From Altererythrobacter sp. (GTDB taxonomy: Bacteria; Pseudomonadota; Alphaproteobacteria; Sphingomonadales; Sphingomonadaceae), in NCBI GenBank assembly GCA_023299945.1, contig JALZVZ010000351.1, positions 1 to 12,167 on the forward strand: a DNA stretch of 12,167 bases, in the 5' to 3' direction. Positions 6,889 through 12,167 of this stretch are shown one piece after another. The translations under genes and the position numbers were made by a program. Positions within the stretch are counted from its first letter, which is position 1; each line of letters begins with the position of its first letter. The notes below the pieces were generated by a model. That model ran no database searches. It was given only the letters and a program-made list of their open reading frames with translations, and was not told the origin of the DNA.

Positions 6889-6917
6889 GCCCGTTTCCAA
6901 ATCGGCTTTGCTTATTC
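6883..6917. terminator. Possible shared bidirectional hairpin between two convergent genes
   Basis: GAATAGGC (6883-6890) pairs with GCTTATTC (6910-6917) over 8 pairs including one G-T, with a 19-base loop. Both convergent stop codons (TAG of the small membrane protein at 6886-6888, TAA of tonB at 6912-6914) lie inside the two arms. The A/T-rich outer stem could help termination in both directions, but there is no classical T-run. Confidence 0.3.
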
Positions 6918-7637
6918 TGGCAATTGCCAGCGAACGGCGCTTGAGAAATTGCCTGCTACAATATCGCCATTGCGATCTTTGGCCGGATTGAAGCGTGCGC
7001 GTTTTGAAATCAGCTTGCAGGTTGCATCATCCAAAACGTCATGGCCGGTGGAGCGCGTGATACTGCAATTGGTGACGCGGCCATTGGTGCCAATCCCAAG
7101 GCTAAAGCTGGCAATGCCGGTTATCTCGCGTCTGATCCAACTGCTGCGGTAATCGCGCTGCGTAATCCAGCCAGAGGGTGCGCTGCGCGGGGTAGCGGAC
7201 ACTGGATCAAAGGCGAATGTTGGGGTGGGAGTAGGGGTTGGAGTGGGTTCAATGATGCCGCCAGCGGGAAGCTCAATATCGCCAAAATCATCACCGCCAA
7301 ACCCGGGGTTTATTGGGCCCGTGTCGCCAATCGCTGGACCGCTGGGCGGGAGTATCGTGTTTGTAGGGACAGTGATCGGCGGAAGCGGCGCGGCCTTAGC
7401 CTTGGGCAGTTTCGACACCGGCTGATCGGGCTCTTTCACATCGGGCGTTGGCGGAGGCGGTGGGGGTAGTTCATCTGGGAAGACCTGCGCAATCAGCGTA
7501 CCGGTTGGCTTGTTATCCGTGGTGACCACTGCCGCTAATCCCAGCACGACCAGCGCGCCCATTCCGGCATGGATTATCGCAACCCCTGCGATAGAGGCGC
7601 TTTGCTCGCGCAGGCTCTTTGCATCTGAATATGCCAT
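6912..7637 (-). CDS. tonB: TonB energy-transducing protein
   Basis: A 241-residue protein with the TonB layout. There is a short cytoplasmic N-terminus and one membrane span at about 16-40 with a histidine (His23) near its start, comparable to the essential His20 of E. coli TonB. A proline-rich periplasmic spacer follows (PPPPPPTP at 58-65; a TP repeat, TPTPTPTPT, at 132-140). The C-terminal TonB domain spans about 165-241 (GIASFSLGIGTNGRVTNCSI ... STGHDVLDDATCKLI ... ARFNPAKD ... VRWQLPE). It links the proton-motive force, via ExbB/ExbD, to outer-membrane receptors for metals, vitamins or sugars. AAGGAGA about 5 bases before the ATG supports the start. No exbB or exbD is adjacent in the window. 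The promoter overlaps a palindrome resembling a Zur box, so zinc-linked receptors are a plausible partner. Cys191 and Cys207 could form a disulfide in the periplasm. Confidence 0.93.
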   Translation of the reverse strand: MAYSDAKSLREQSASIAGVAIIHAGMGALVVLGLAAVVTTDNKPTGTLIAQVFPDELPPPPPPTPDVKEPDQPVSKLPKAKAAPLPPITVPTNTILPPSGPAIGDTGPINPGFGGDDFGDIELPAGGIIEPTPTPTPTPTFAFDPVSATPRSAPSGWITQRDYRSSWIRREITGIASFSLGIGTNGRVTNCSITRSTGHDVLDDATCKLISKRARFNPAKDRNGDIVAGNFSSAVRWQLPE

Positions 7638-7711
7638 TTTGCTCTCCTTGCATTATGTTATTGATGCAGGCCGAGCGCGCCTTTTCGGTCATCTCCCGAA
7701 CTGCACAAAAT

Positions 7712-7730
7712 AATGTTACAACATAACATT
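7712..7730. promoter_or_regulatory. Zur-box-like palindromic operator overlapping the tonB promoter
   Basis: AATGTTACAACATAACATT has perfect 7-base arms (AATGTTA / TAACATT) around CAACA. It differs at two positions from the proteobacterial Zur-box pattern AATGTTATAATATAACATT as I recall it. It covers the -10 hexamer and most of the spacer, where bound repressor would block RNA polymerase. Identification as Zur is inference; another palindrome-binding repressor is possible. Confidence 0.55.
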
Positions 7731-7741
7731 CGGAAAGTCAA
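7713..7741 (-). promoter_or_regulatory. Sigma-70-like promoter of tonB
   Basis: On the minus strand TTGACT (7741-7736) and TAACAT (7718-7713) are separated by exactly 17 bases, close to the TTGACA-17-TATAAT consensus. The start of transcription would fall near 7705, leaving a leader of about 70 bases before the tonB ATG. Confidence 0.65.
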
Positions 7742-7839
7742 GTTTGCGTCCGATAGGCACAAGGCTACGGCTCCAGAAGCGCTGGATTTTGCATGTTTGG
7801 TGGTCTGCGGGTTCGAGAGCCTGACCGTTAGGCCGACCC

Positions 7840-7860
7840 GCCCGATTTAGGTGATCGGGC
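7840..7860 (-). terminator. Hairpin at the 3' end of the alpha/beta hydrolase gene
   Basis: GCCCGAT (7840-7846) and ATCGGGC (7854-7860) form a perfect 7-base stem with a 7-base loop that holds the gene's TAA stop. G/C-rich and stable, but no T-run follows on the minus strand, so it may protect the 3' end or act with Rho rather than terminate by itself. Confidence 0.35.
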
Positions 7861-8503
7861 AATCCGGTGAGAGACGGAAGTCGAGATAATTGTCCACTGA
7901 ACCCATCAATTCTTCAATCTCATTTTCGAAAAAGTGATTGGCGCGGGGGATCTCTTCATGATGGATCGTGATGTGCTTTTGCGTACGCAATTTCTCGACC
8001 AATTTCTCAACCGCTGTCGGCTGAACCACCGTATCGGCTGCGCCTTGCACGAAAATGCCGGATGCGGGGCAGGGGGCCAAGAAGCTGAAATCATACATGT
8101 TTGCAGGCGGTGCGACGGAGATAAAACCGCGCACTTCTGGACGCCGCATCAGCAATTGCATGCCAATCAATGCGCCAAAGCTATAGCCGGCAACCCAGGT
8201 GGTTTGCGCCTCGGTATGGATGCTTTGCACCCAATCAAGCGCGGCGGCGGCATCAGATAATTCGCCAACGCCATTGTCGAAACTGCCTTGGCTGCGGCCA
8301 ACACCGCGAAAGTTAAAGCGCAAAACCGCAAAGCCGCGATCCGCAAAAGTTTTGTACATGCGTTGCACGATCCGGTCATTCATCGTGCCGCCGCCTTCTG
8401 GATGCGGATGCAGGATCATCGCAACAGGCGCGCGCGGACGCGGCGGAGGGGTGTAACGGCCTTCGAGGCGGCCTTCGGGGCCGGGGAAAATGACGGATGG
8501 CAT
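7847..8503 (-). CDS. Alpha/beta hydrolase (COG2945-like serine hydrolase)
   Basis: A 218-residue alpha/beta hydrolase. The order is a short N-terminal beta-hairpin (VIFPGPEGRLEGRY), the oxyanion-hole HPHPEGGG at 32-39, the strand FAVLRFNFRGVGRSQG at 58-73, the nucleophile elbow GYSFG with Ser108, Asp157 in VQGAADTVV, and His190 in RANHFFE. This gives a complete Ser-Asp-His triad. No signal peptide is visible, so it is cytoplasmic; substrates of this group are small esters or unknown. The ATG at 8503 was chosen because homology-like sequence begins directly (MPSVIFPGPEG). A TTG at 8596 would add 31 residues of unrelated composition and run into the divergent promoter region. It is transcribed away from the cysteine desulfurase operon, with 112 bases between the two starts. 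Confidence 0.9.
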   Translation of the reverse strand: MPSVIFPGPEGRLEGRYTPPPRPRAPVAMILHPHPEGGGTMNDRIVQRMYKTFADRGFAVLRFNFRGVGRSQGSFDNGVGELSDAAAALDWVQSIHTEAQTTWVAGYSFGALIGMQLLMRRPEVRGFISVAPPANMYDFSFLAPCPASGIFVQGAADTVVQPTAVEKLVEKLRTQKHITIHHEEIPRANHFFENEIEELMGSVDNYLDFRLSPDCPIT

Positions 8504-8546
8504 GGGTGATTTACCTGACGCAAATATGGGTGAGCCGATACGCCGG

Positions 8547-8574
8547 TTGGCGTTGGCAGAACGCGCGCTATATA
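8547..8574 (+). promoter_or_regulatory. Putative promoter of the cysteine desulfurase-ferredoxin operon
   Basis: TTGGCG (8547-8552), a 16-base spacer and TATATA (8569-8574) give a plausible sigma-70-like promoter, with transcription expected to begin near 8581, about 35 bases before the proposed start at 8616. The -10 hexamer is self-complementary and is shared with the opposite promoter. Confidence 0.45.
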
Positions 8575-8596
8575 GGCAATGCGATACAAATCGCAA
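8569..8596 (-). promoter_or_regulatory. Putative divergent promoter of the alpha/beta hydrolase gene
   Basis: On the minus strand TTGCGA (8596-8591), a 16-base spacer and the same TATATA (8574-8569) form a second candidate promoter. It points to the hydrolase start at 8503 with a leader of roughly 60 bases. Four of six -35 bases match the consensus. Confidence 0.4.
8580..8595. promoter_or_regulatory. Inverted repeat in the divergent promoter region
   Basis: TGCGAT (8580-8585) and ATCGCA (8590-8595) form a perfect 6-base inverted repeat around ACAA. It overlaps the predicted transcription start of the desulfurase operon and the -35 of the hydrolase promoter, so it could be an operator for both or a 5' hairpin of the desulfurase mRNA. 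Confidence 0.35.
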
Positions 8597-8615
8597 TAAT
8601 TAGTGGGCTAGCGTC

Positions 8616-9605
8616 ATTTCGAAACGCATTTATCTTGATCATGCTGCCACTTCACCGCTGCGGCCAGAGGCGCGCGCGGCGATGGAGCAGGGCTTTGCGA
8701 TATGGGCCAATCCATCCTCGCCCCATGCTGGGGGGCGCGCAGCGAAGGCGGCGCTAGAGGATGCGCGGGCGCGGGTGAAAGCGGCGCTTGGGTGGACAGG
8801 TGAGTTAATCTTTACCTCTGGTGCAAGTGAGGCGCTTTGGATTGCGCTGAACCAGTCAAAGGCGCAGCGCACAATCGCTAGCGCGGTCGAGCATGACGCT
8901 GTGTTTCGTGCCGCGCCAGATGCGGCGGAATTTTCCGATGAACTTGCGCTGCGCGCAGGTGATCTACTCGCCGTTCAGCATGTGAATTCAGAAACCGGCA
9001 CGGTCAATCCGGTGGCGCAAATGGCCGAAACGGTGCGGCCCACCGGTGCGTTGATGCTGTCGGATTGCTCCCAAAGTGCAGGCAAGATGGCTCTGCCTGA
9101 TGCCGATATGCTAGTCGTCTCAGCACATAAATTTGGCGGCCCGATTGGCATTGGCGCTTTGTTGGTGCGTGATTATGCGATGTTGGAGCCGATAGGCGGG
9201 CATGAACGCGGATACCGCCAAGGCACAGAGAATATGCCCGCAGCGCTGGGCATGGCGGCGGCTTTGGAGGCGGGCAATTGGGCGACCACGGCGGAAGAAC
9301 GCGCCACATTTGCTGCGAGATTTGGCGAGAGCGTGCTGCAAATGGGAGAACAGGCCGATTACATCTATGCCCTGACCCATCCAACCATCAGCGCGCAGGC
9401 TTTGCTGATCCGGCTGGATGCGGCAGGATTTGCGGTGTCAGCGGGCAGCGCCTGTTCTTCTGGCACATTGAAGAAAAGCCGTGTCCTCGATGCCTTTGGT
9501 GTCGATGATGATACCGCCGCGCGCACTATTCGCGTGAGCATGGGGTGGAGTACGGCTCCCGAAGAATTGGACGCTTTTGCCGAGGCTTGGGAGAAGCTTT
9601 TGTGA
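8616..9605 (+). CDS. Cysteine desulfurase (NifS/IscS type), first copy; no canonical start codon at the expected N-terminus
   Basis: A PLP enzyme that removes sulfur from L-cysteine as an enzyme-bound persulfide. From the proposed start it has 329 residues. Conserved parts are YLDHAATSPLRPEA at about 6-19, NPSSPH, TSGASEA, VEHDAV with the PLP-stacking His93, SAHKFGGPIG with Lys172 that binds PLP, ERGYRQGTEN for substrate binding, and SAGSACSSG with the catalytic Cys280. The homologous N-terminus is in frame upstream of the first ATG (8682), but between the in-frame TAG at 8601 and 8682 there is no ATG, GTG or TTG. ATT 8616 (giving M-SKRIYLDHAAT) is the most plausible start; ATT 8628 is an alternative. 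Starting at 8682 would leave 307 residues and remove the conserved first strand. It overlaps the second copy by 4 bases (GTGA), so the two are coupled. Confidence 0.85.
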   Translation: MSKRIYLDHAATSPLRPEARAAMEQGFAIWANPSSPHAGGRAAKAALEDARARVKAALGWTGELIFTSGASEALWIALNQSKAQRTIASAVEHDAVFRAAPDAAEFSDELALRAGDLLAVQHVNSETGTVNPVAQMAETVRPTGALMLSDCSQSAGKMALPDADMLVVSAHKFGGPIGIGALLVRDYAMLEPIGGHERGYRQGTENMPAALGMAAALEAGNWATTAEERATFAARFGESVLQMGEQADYIYALTHPTISAQALLIRLDAAGFAVSAGSACSSGTLKKSRVLDAFGVDDDTAARTIRVSMGWSTAPEELDAFAEAWEKLL

Positions 9606-10672
9606 TCTATCTCGACAACCAAGCCACCACCCCGCTGGCCCCTGAAGCGCGCGAGGCTATGCTGCGGCATATGGACAATGGTGAGGGCACAGGGTTCGGC
9701 AATCCGCATTCGCCGCACAGGATGGGACGCCAAGCGAAAGCCGCTGTCGAAGCCGCACGCGATAAGATCGCCGCTTTGCTTCCAGCGGGAGGCCGCGTCA
9801 TCCTCACCGGGAATGCCTCCGAGGCGATCAATCTCGCCATGCGCGGCGCGCAAACAGATGGGCGTATTGCTGTTAGCGCGATTGAACACGCGGCGGTTAT
9901 GGACACCGCCGAAGCGCTAGGCCGGAGGCATATCTTATCTGTCGGCGCAGACGGCATTTGCGCGCCCGACCAGGATATTCCCAGCGATATTGGCATAATT
10001 GCCGTGATGCAGGTGAATAATGAAATCGGGGTGATCCAGCCCAATGCACAATGGCTGAAAACGGCGCGAGACAATGGCGCTTTGCTGCTCACCGATGCGG
10101 TGCAATCCTATGGCAAGATCACGGTCAAACCTGCTGATATGATCGCGATTAGCGCGCATAAATTATACGGGCCCAAGGGTATTGGCGCGCTTTGGGTGCG
10201 TGACGGGATCGAGCTTGATCCCCAAATCACTGGCGGTCTGCAAGAAGGCCCGCGCTCAGGCACGCTTAGCCCGGCTTTGGTCGCCGGATTTGGCGCAGCG
10301 GCTGAGTTGGCTGGTCAGAGGATGGAAGAGGACGCGGCCCATATGGAAAGCCTGTGGAGCGCTGCTCATGAATTGTTCGCCGATTGGACCCTCAACGGCA
10401 GTGAAACGGCGCGTTGGAAGGGTAATCTCAATATTCGCAAAGACGGCGTGGATGTCGCGCGGCTGATGTCAGATTGCCGCGATGTCATGTTTTCCGCCGG
10501 CTCTGCTTGTGCCAGCGGATCGGGCAAAACCAGCCATGTTTTGAAAGCAATCGGCCTCACTGATACTCAGGCGAAAAGCTCGATCCGTTTGGGCTTTGGC
10601 CGCTACACAACCATGGACGATATTGAGCGCGCCGCCGCCAGCATCCAGACCGCCACAAAGGATCAAGCTTAA
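9602..10672 (+). CDS. Cysteine desulfurase (NifS/IscS type), second copy
   Basis: A PLP-dependent cysteine desulfurase of 356 residues starting at GTG 9602, directly before IYLDNQATTPLAPEA. The GTG overlaps the stop of the first copy (GTGA), and GGGAGA lies about 7 bases upstream. Key residues are His96 (IEHAAV), Asp165 and Gln168 (TDAVQSYGK), the PLP lysine Lys187 (SAHKLYGPKGIG), Arg218 in GPRSGT, and the catalytic cysteine Cys303 in SAGSACASGSGKTSHVL. The pattern after the cysteine is like NifS/IscS. The two copies are clearly diverged, so this is an old duplication, not a recent one. An in-frame ATG at 9545 would add 19 residues that only read through the first gene's 3' end. With the ferredoxin gene starting in its stop codon, it forms a sulfur-plus-electron supply unit for cluster or thio-cofactor synthesis. 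Confidence 0.94.
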   Translation: MIYLDNQATTPLAPEAREAMLRHMDNGEGTGFGNPHSPHRMGRQAKAAVEAARDKIAALLPAGGRVILTGNASEAINLAMRGAQTDGRIAVSAIEHAAVMDTAEALGRRHILSVGADGICAPDQDIPSDIGIIAVMQVNNEIGVIQPNAQWLKTARDNGALLLTDAVQSYGKITVKPADMIAISAHKLYGPKGIGALWVRDGIELDPQITGGLQEGPRSGTLSPALVAGFGAAAELAGQRMEEDAAHMESLWSAAHELFADWTLNGSETARWKGNLNIRKDGVDVARLMSDCRDVMFSAGSACASGSGKTSHVLKAIGLTDTQAKSSIRLGFGRYTTMDDIERAAASIQTATKDQA

Positions 10673-11007
10673 TGAGCATTCGCGTTTGTTTTACCGGTCC
10701 TAAAGGCAATAGCATCGAGGCCACATGCGAGGCTGGCGACAATTTGCTGCGCGTTGGACAAGCGGCGGGATTGCCATTGGAAGGCACGTGCGAGGGACAA
10801 ATGGCGTGCTCCACCTGCCATGTGATTGTGGCGGATGATTGGTTCGGCAAATTGCCAGAGGCGGCCGAGCCTGAAGAAGATATGCTCGATTTTGCAGCGG
10901 ACGTGCGCCGCACTTCGCGCCTCGCCTGCCAGATCGATCTCACCGATGATCTGGACGGGATAGAAGTGGCCATCCCCGGCGAAGCGCATGATGCGCGCGG
11001 TATGTAA
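10672..11007 (+). CDS. 2Fe-2S ferredoxin, adrenodoxin/Isc-Fdx type
   Basis: A 111-residue ferredoxin with the cluster pattern Cys40-x5-Cys46-x2-Cys49-x36-Cys86 (GTCEGQMACSTCHVIV, then RLACQI), typical of adrenodoxin-like and IscFdx ferredoxins. The acidic stretch EAAEPEEDMLD (63-73) before the last cysteine is the usual partner-docking surface of this type. It transfers single electrons in the cytoplasm, in Isc systems to the cysteine desulfurase/scaffold complex. Its ATG shares a base with the preceding TAA (TAATG), and AAAGGA is about 9 bases upstream. The placement behind two desulfurases supports a role in Fe-S cluster assembly instead of P450 support. I give no gene symbol because the Isc scaffold genes are not in view. 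Confidence 0.94.
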   Translation: MSIRVCFTGPKGNSIEATCEAGDNLLRVGQAAGLPLEGTCEGQMACSTCHVIVADDWFGKLPEAAEPEEDMLDFAADVRRTSRLACQIDLTDDLDGIEVAIPGEAHDARGM

Positions 11008-11009
11008 AA

Positions 11010-11060
11010 GCGCCTGCCAAAGCAGACATGCTGGAGGGCATATCCGCCACTGACAGGCGC
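11010..11060. terminator. Long-range inverted repeat after the ferredoxin gene
   Basis: GCGCCTGCCA (11010-11019) and TGACAGGCGC (11051-11060) pair at 9 of 10 positions around about 31 bases that may fold further. It begins three bases after the ferredoxin stop and lies between convergent genes, where a 3'-end structure or terminator is expected. There is no T-run, so the terminator function is uncertain. Confidence 0.3.
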
Positions 11061-11109
11061 AGAGGCGAGGAATCATTAAGCGAGCCAAGTAAGCTGCGCT
11101 GCACTCAAT

Positions 11110-12024
11110 TCAGGTGGCCTCAAGCACTTCAGGTGCAGCGTTAGGCTTGCTAAAATAACGGTTCACGCGCCCACCTGCCCAAACCAATGCGGCAATCGGG
11201 CCAACCACAGCACCGAGCAGGATGAGGAATGCGGCGAGATAGCCCAGCACGCTTCCCAATGATCCAACCGCGCTTGTAACCGGAGCAAGAAAGTCGCTGG
11301 TCACCGGAACACCGGTTTCATAGCGGATATTGATACGCGAATAAGCGATCCGTCCCTCCATCTCCTTCATCCAGCTTCGTGCTTGGTCGATTTCCTCGTT
11401 CACTTGCGCAACGCTGCGTTCCGCTTCAACCAATTCTTCTACCGAGCCCTTGCGAGAGCGAAGGACGTCTTGCAAACGGTCGCGCAATTCGGTGCGGGAG
11501 CGCAGACGCGCTTCGGTATCAACCAGCTTCTTGGAAAGCTCTTCTGAGGCGATCTCGGCAGAGAGAGTTTCCGCACCTGCATCCTCTGCCTCATCTTCCA
11601 GCAATGCACCAAAAGCGCGAGCTTGGCGGCTGGCGACGGCCAGTTGCAAGAGGCCAGAAACCTCATCGGCGTCCGCGCCTGACTTGTTCATCCCAAGGAT
11701 TTGGCAGCTGCTTGGGCCTTGTTGTTCGCACAGGCTGGCGTGGCGGCGTTGCAATTTACCAATATCGGCTGCGGGCATTTGCCACTCATAATCATAGATA
11801 TAGGCCAATTGCGGCAGACTAACCGGCATTTTGCTCAATTCAGGCAGAGTAGAGTTTGCGCTTTTCCCTTCAGAAGCCGCTTCTGCCACGACCATATCGG
11901 TTTCAGCGCTTTCATAGGCGCCATCATCCGAGGCGGCGCTCGAGGCATAGTCCCCGCTTTCGCTGCACGCACTAAGGGTAAGCAAAGAGACAGATGTTGC
12001 GGCGATGATCCAAGAGTTACGCAT
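11110..12024 (-). CDS. DUF4349 domain lipoprotein
   Basis: A 304-residue protein. The N-terminus (MRNSWIIAATSVSLLTLSAC) is a lipoprotein signal with lipobox LSAC and Cys20 as the acylated residue. An acidic, Ser/Ala-rich linker follows (about 21-60). The DUF4349 region includes LAYIYDYEWQMPAADIGKLQ, then RHASLCEQ with CQILGMNKSG (Cys99 and Cys107, possibly a disulfide), and a charged coiled-coil at about 158-226 (EELSKKLVDTEARLRSRTEL ...). It ends with AYSRINIRYET, a hydrophobic span at about 252-284, and a short basic tail (GGRVNRYFSK). Family members are membrane-associated and of unknown function. GGGAGA lies about 8 bases before the ATG. A lipid anchor plus a C-terminal membrane span points to the inner membrane facing the periplasm. 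The gene stands alone, converging on the ferredoxin operon. Confidence 0.9.
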   Translation of the reverse strand: MRNSWIIAATSVSLLTLSACSESGDYASSAASDDGAYESAETDMVVAEAASEGKSANSTLPELSKMPVSLPQLAYIYDYEWQMPAADIGKLQRRHASLCEQQGPSSCQILGMNKSGADADEVSGLLQLAVASRQARAFGALLEDEAEDAGAETLSAEIASEELSKKLVDTEARLRSRTELRDRLQDVLRSRKGSVEELVEAERSVAQVNEEIDQARSWMKEMEGRIAYSRINIRYETGVPVTSDFLAPVTSAVGSLGSVLGYLAAFLILLGAVVGPIAALVWAGGRVNRYFSKPNAAPEVLEAT

Positions 12025-12053
12025 TATATTTCTCCCATTCGAGGCATGTTTGA

Positions 12054-12071
12054 AATGAGGCCTGCCTCATT
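12054..12071. promoter_or_regulatory. Perfect 18-bp palindrome in the leader of the DUF4349 gene
   Basis: AATGAGGC (12054-12061) and GCCTCATT (12064-12071) are exact reverse complements around CT. The site is about 13-30 bases downstream of the predicted transcription start, suiting a repressor operator; as RNA the 2-base loop is tight but the stem could still form. Confidence 0.5.
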
Positions 12072-12090
12072 GCGGCCATGGTAATGACAT

Positions 12091-12120
12091 ATTATAGCCG
12101 TATTTGCGCCACATTGTCGC
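12091..12120 (-). promoter_or_regulatory. Promoter of the DUF4349 gene
   Basis: On the minus strand a perfect TATAAT (12096-12091) is preceded at 18 bases by GCGACA (12120-12115), which matches the -35 consensus at four of six bases. Transcription would begin near 12084, about 60 bases before the ATG. The weak -35 together with nearby direct repeats hints at an activator. Confidence 0.6.
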
Positions 12121-12126
12121 CACATT
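12107..12126. repeat. Direct repeat CGCCACATT overlapping the -35 of the DUF4349 promoter
   Basis: CGCCACATT occurs at 12107-12115 and again at 12118-12126, an 11-base period, which places both copies on the same DNA face. The pair overlaps and flanks the -35 hexamer, the arrangement used by many tandem-binding response regulators. The binding protein is unknown. Confidence 0.45.
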
Positions 12127-12167
12127 TGTTTTCTGGCAAGCCCTAATTGACGAAATAGCAAAGCGCT

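Noticed and set aside
7225..7250. GT/GG-rich repeat that could be a tandem repeat element
   Set aside because: It is the reverse strand of the Thr-Pro repeat in the TonB spacer and is explained by coding.
8504..8596. TTG-started N-terminal extension of the alpha/beta hydrolase
   Set aside because: The added 31 residues are not hydrolase-like and would cover the divergent promoter region.
9365..9889. Minus-strand open frame of 174 codons across the two desulfurase genes
   Set aside because: Antisense to two well-supported PLP enzymes with intact active sites.
11379..11822. Plus-strand open frame of 147 codons
   Set aside because: Antisense to the DUF4349 lipoprotein; composition is low-complexity Arg/Cys/Leu typical of a shadow frame.

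Overview
The window looks like a chromosomal segment of an alphaproteobacterium, most likely of the Sphingomonadales (Erythrobacteraceae-like). The basis is moderate-to-high G+C with many GCG/CGC codons, the protein style, an HExxPGH (DUF885) peptidase with a twin-arginine leader, a proline-rich TonB, a DUF4349 lipoprotein, and paired NifS-type desulfurases with an adrenodoxin-type ferredoxin. Species placement is inference from family resemblance; no database was searched. I see no tRNA, rRNA, CRISPR array, insertion sequence or integrase.

Layout. (1) Positions 1-4116, minus strand: a tight five-gene operon read from right to left. It holds a membrane protein with a SRPBCC-like tail, a fatty-acid desaturase, a short Coq4-like protein with a complete HDxxHx11E metal motif, a DCC-family (DUF393) thiol-disulfide protein, and a saccharopine-dehydrogenase-like NAD(P)-binding protein. 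The last runs off the left edge just as a DUF4166-like tail begins, so it has no stop codon here. The first four genes overlap and the last is separated by 21 bases, so they are probably co-transcribed and act together, plausibly in lipid or isoprenoid modification at the membrane. (2) 4117-4368: a gene-free spacer with no clear signal. (3) 4369-6267, minus: an exported DUF885 metallopeptidase-like protein. (4) 6325-6569, minus: a decayed DUF3597 gene with an internal deletion and frame change. (5) 6691-6888, plus: a 65-residue membrane protein. (6) 6912-7637, minus: tonB, with a strong sigma-70-like promoter overlapped by a 19-bp Zur-box-like palindrome. (7) 7847-8503, minus: an alpha/beta hydrolase, divergent from (8) 8616-11007, plus: cysteine desulfurase, second cysteine desulfurase and 2Fe-2S ferredoxin, all overlapping. 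(9) 11110-12024, minus: a DUF4349 lipoprotein with a TATAAT promoter, direct repeats and a perfect palindrome upstream.

How the genes work together. The desulfurase-desulfurase-ferredoxin unit supplies persulfide sulfur and electrons for Fe-S or thio-cofactor synthesis; no scaffold (IscU, SufB) is inside the window. TonB energises outer-membrane receptors and appears to be under zinc-type control. The left operon is the best candidate for a poorly described system: desaturase, Coq4-like protein, thioredoxin-like protein and NAD(P)-binding reductase behind a membrane-anchored lipid-binding-like protein.
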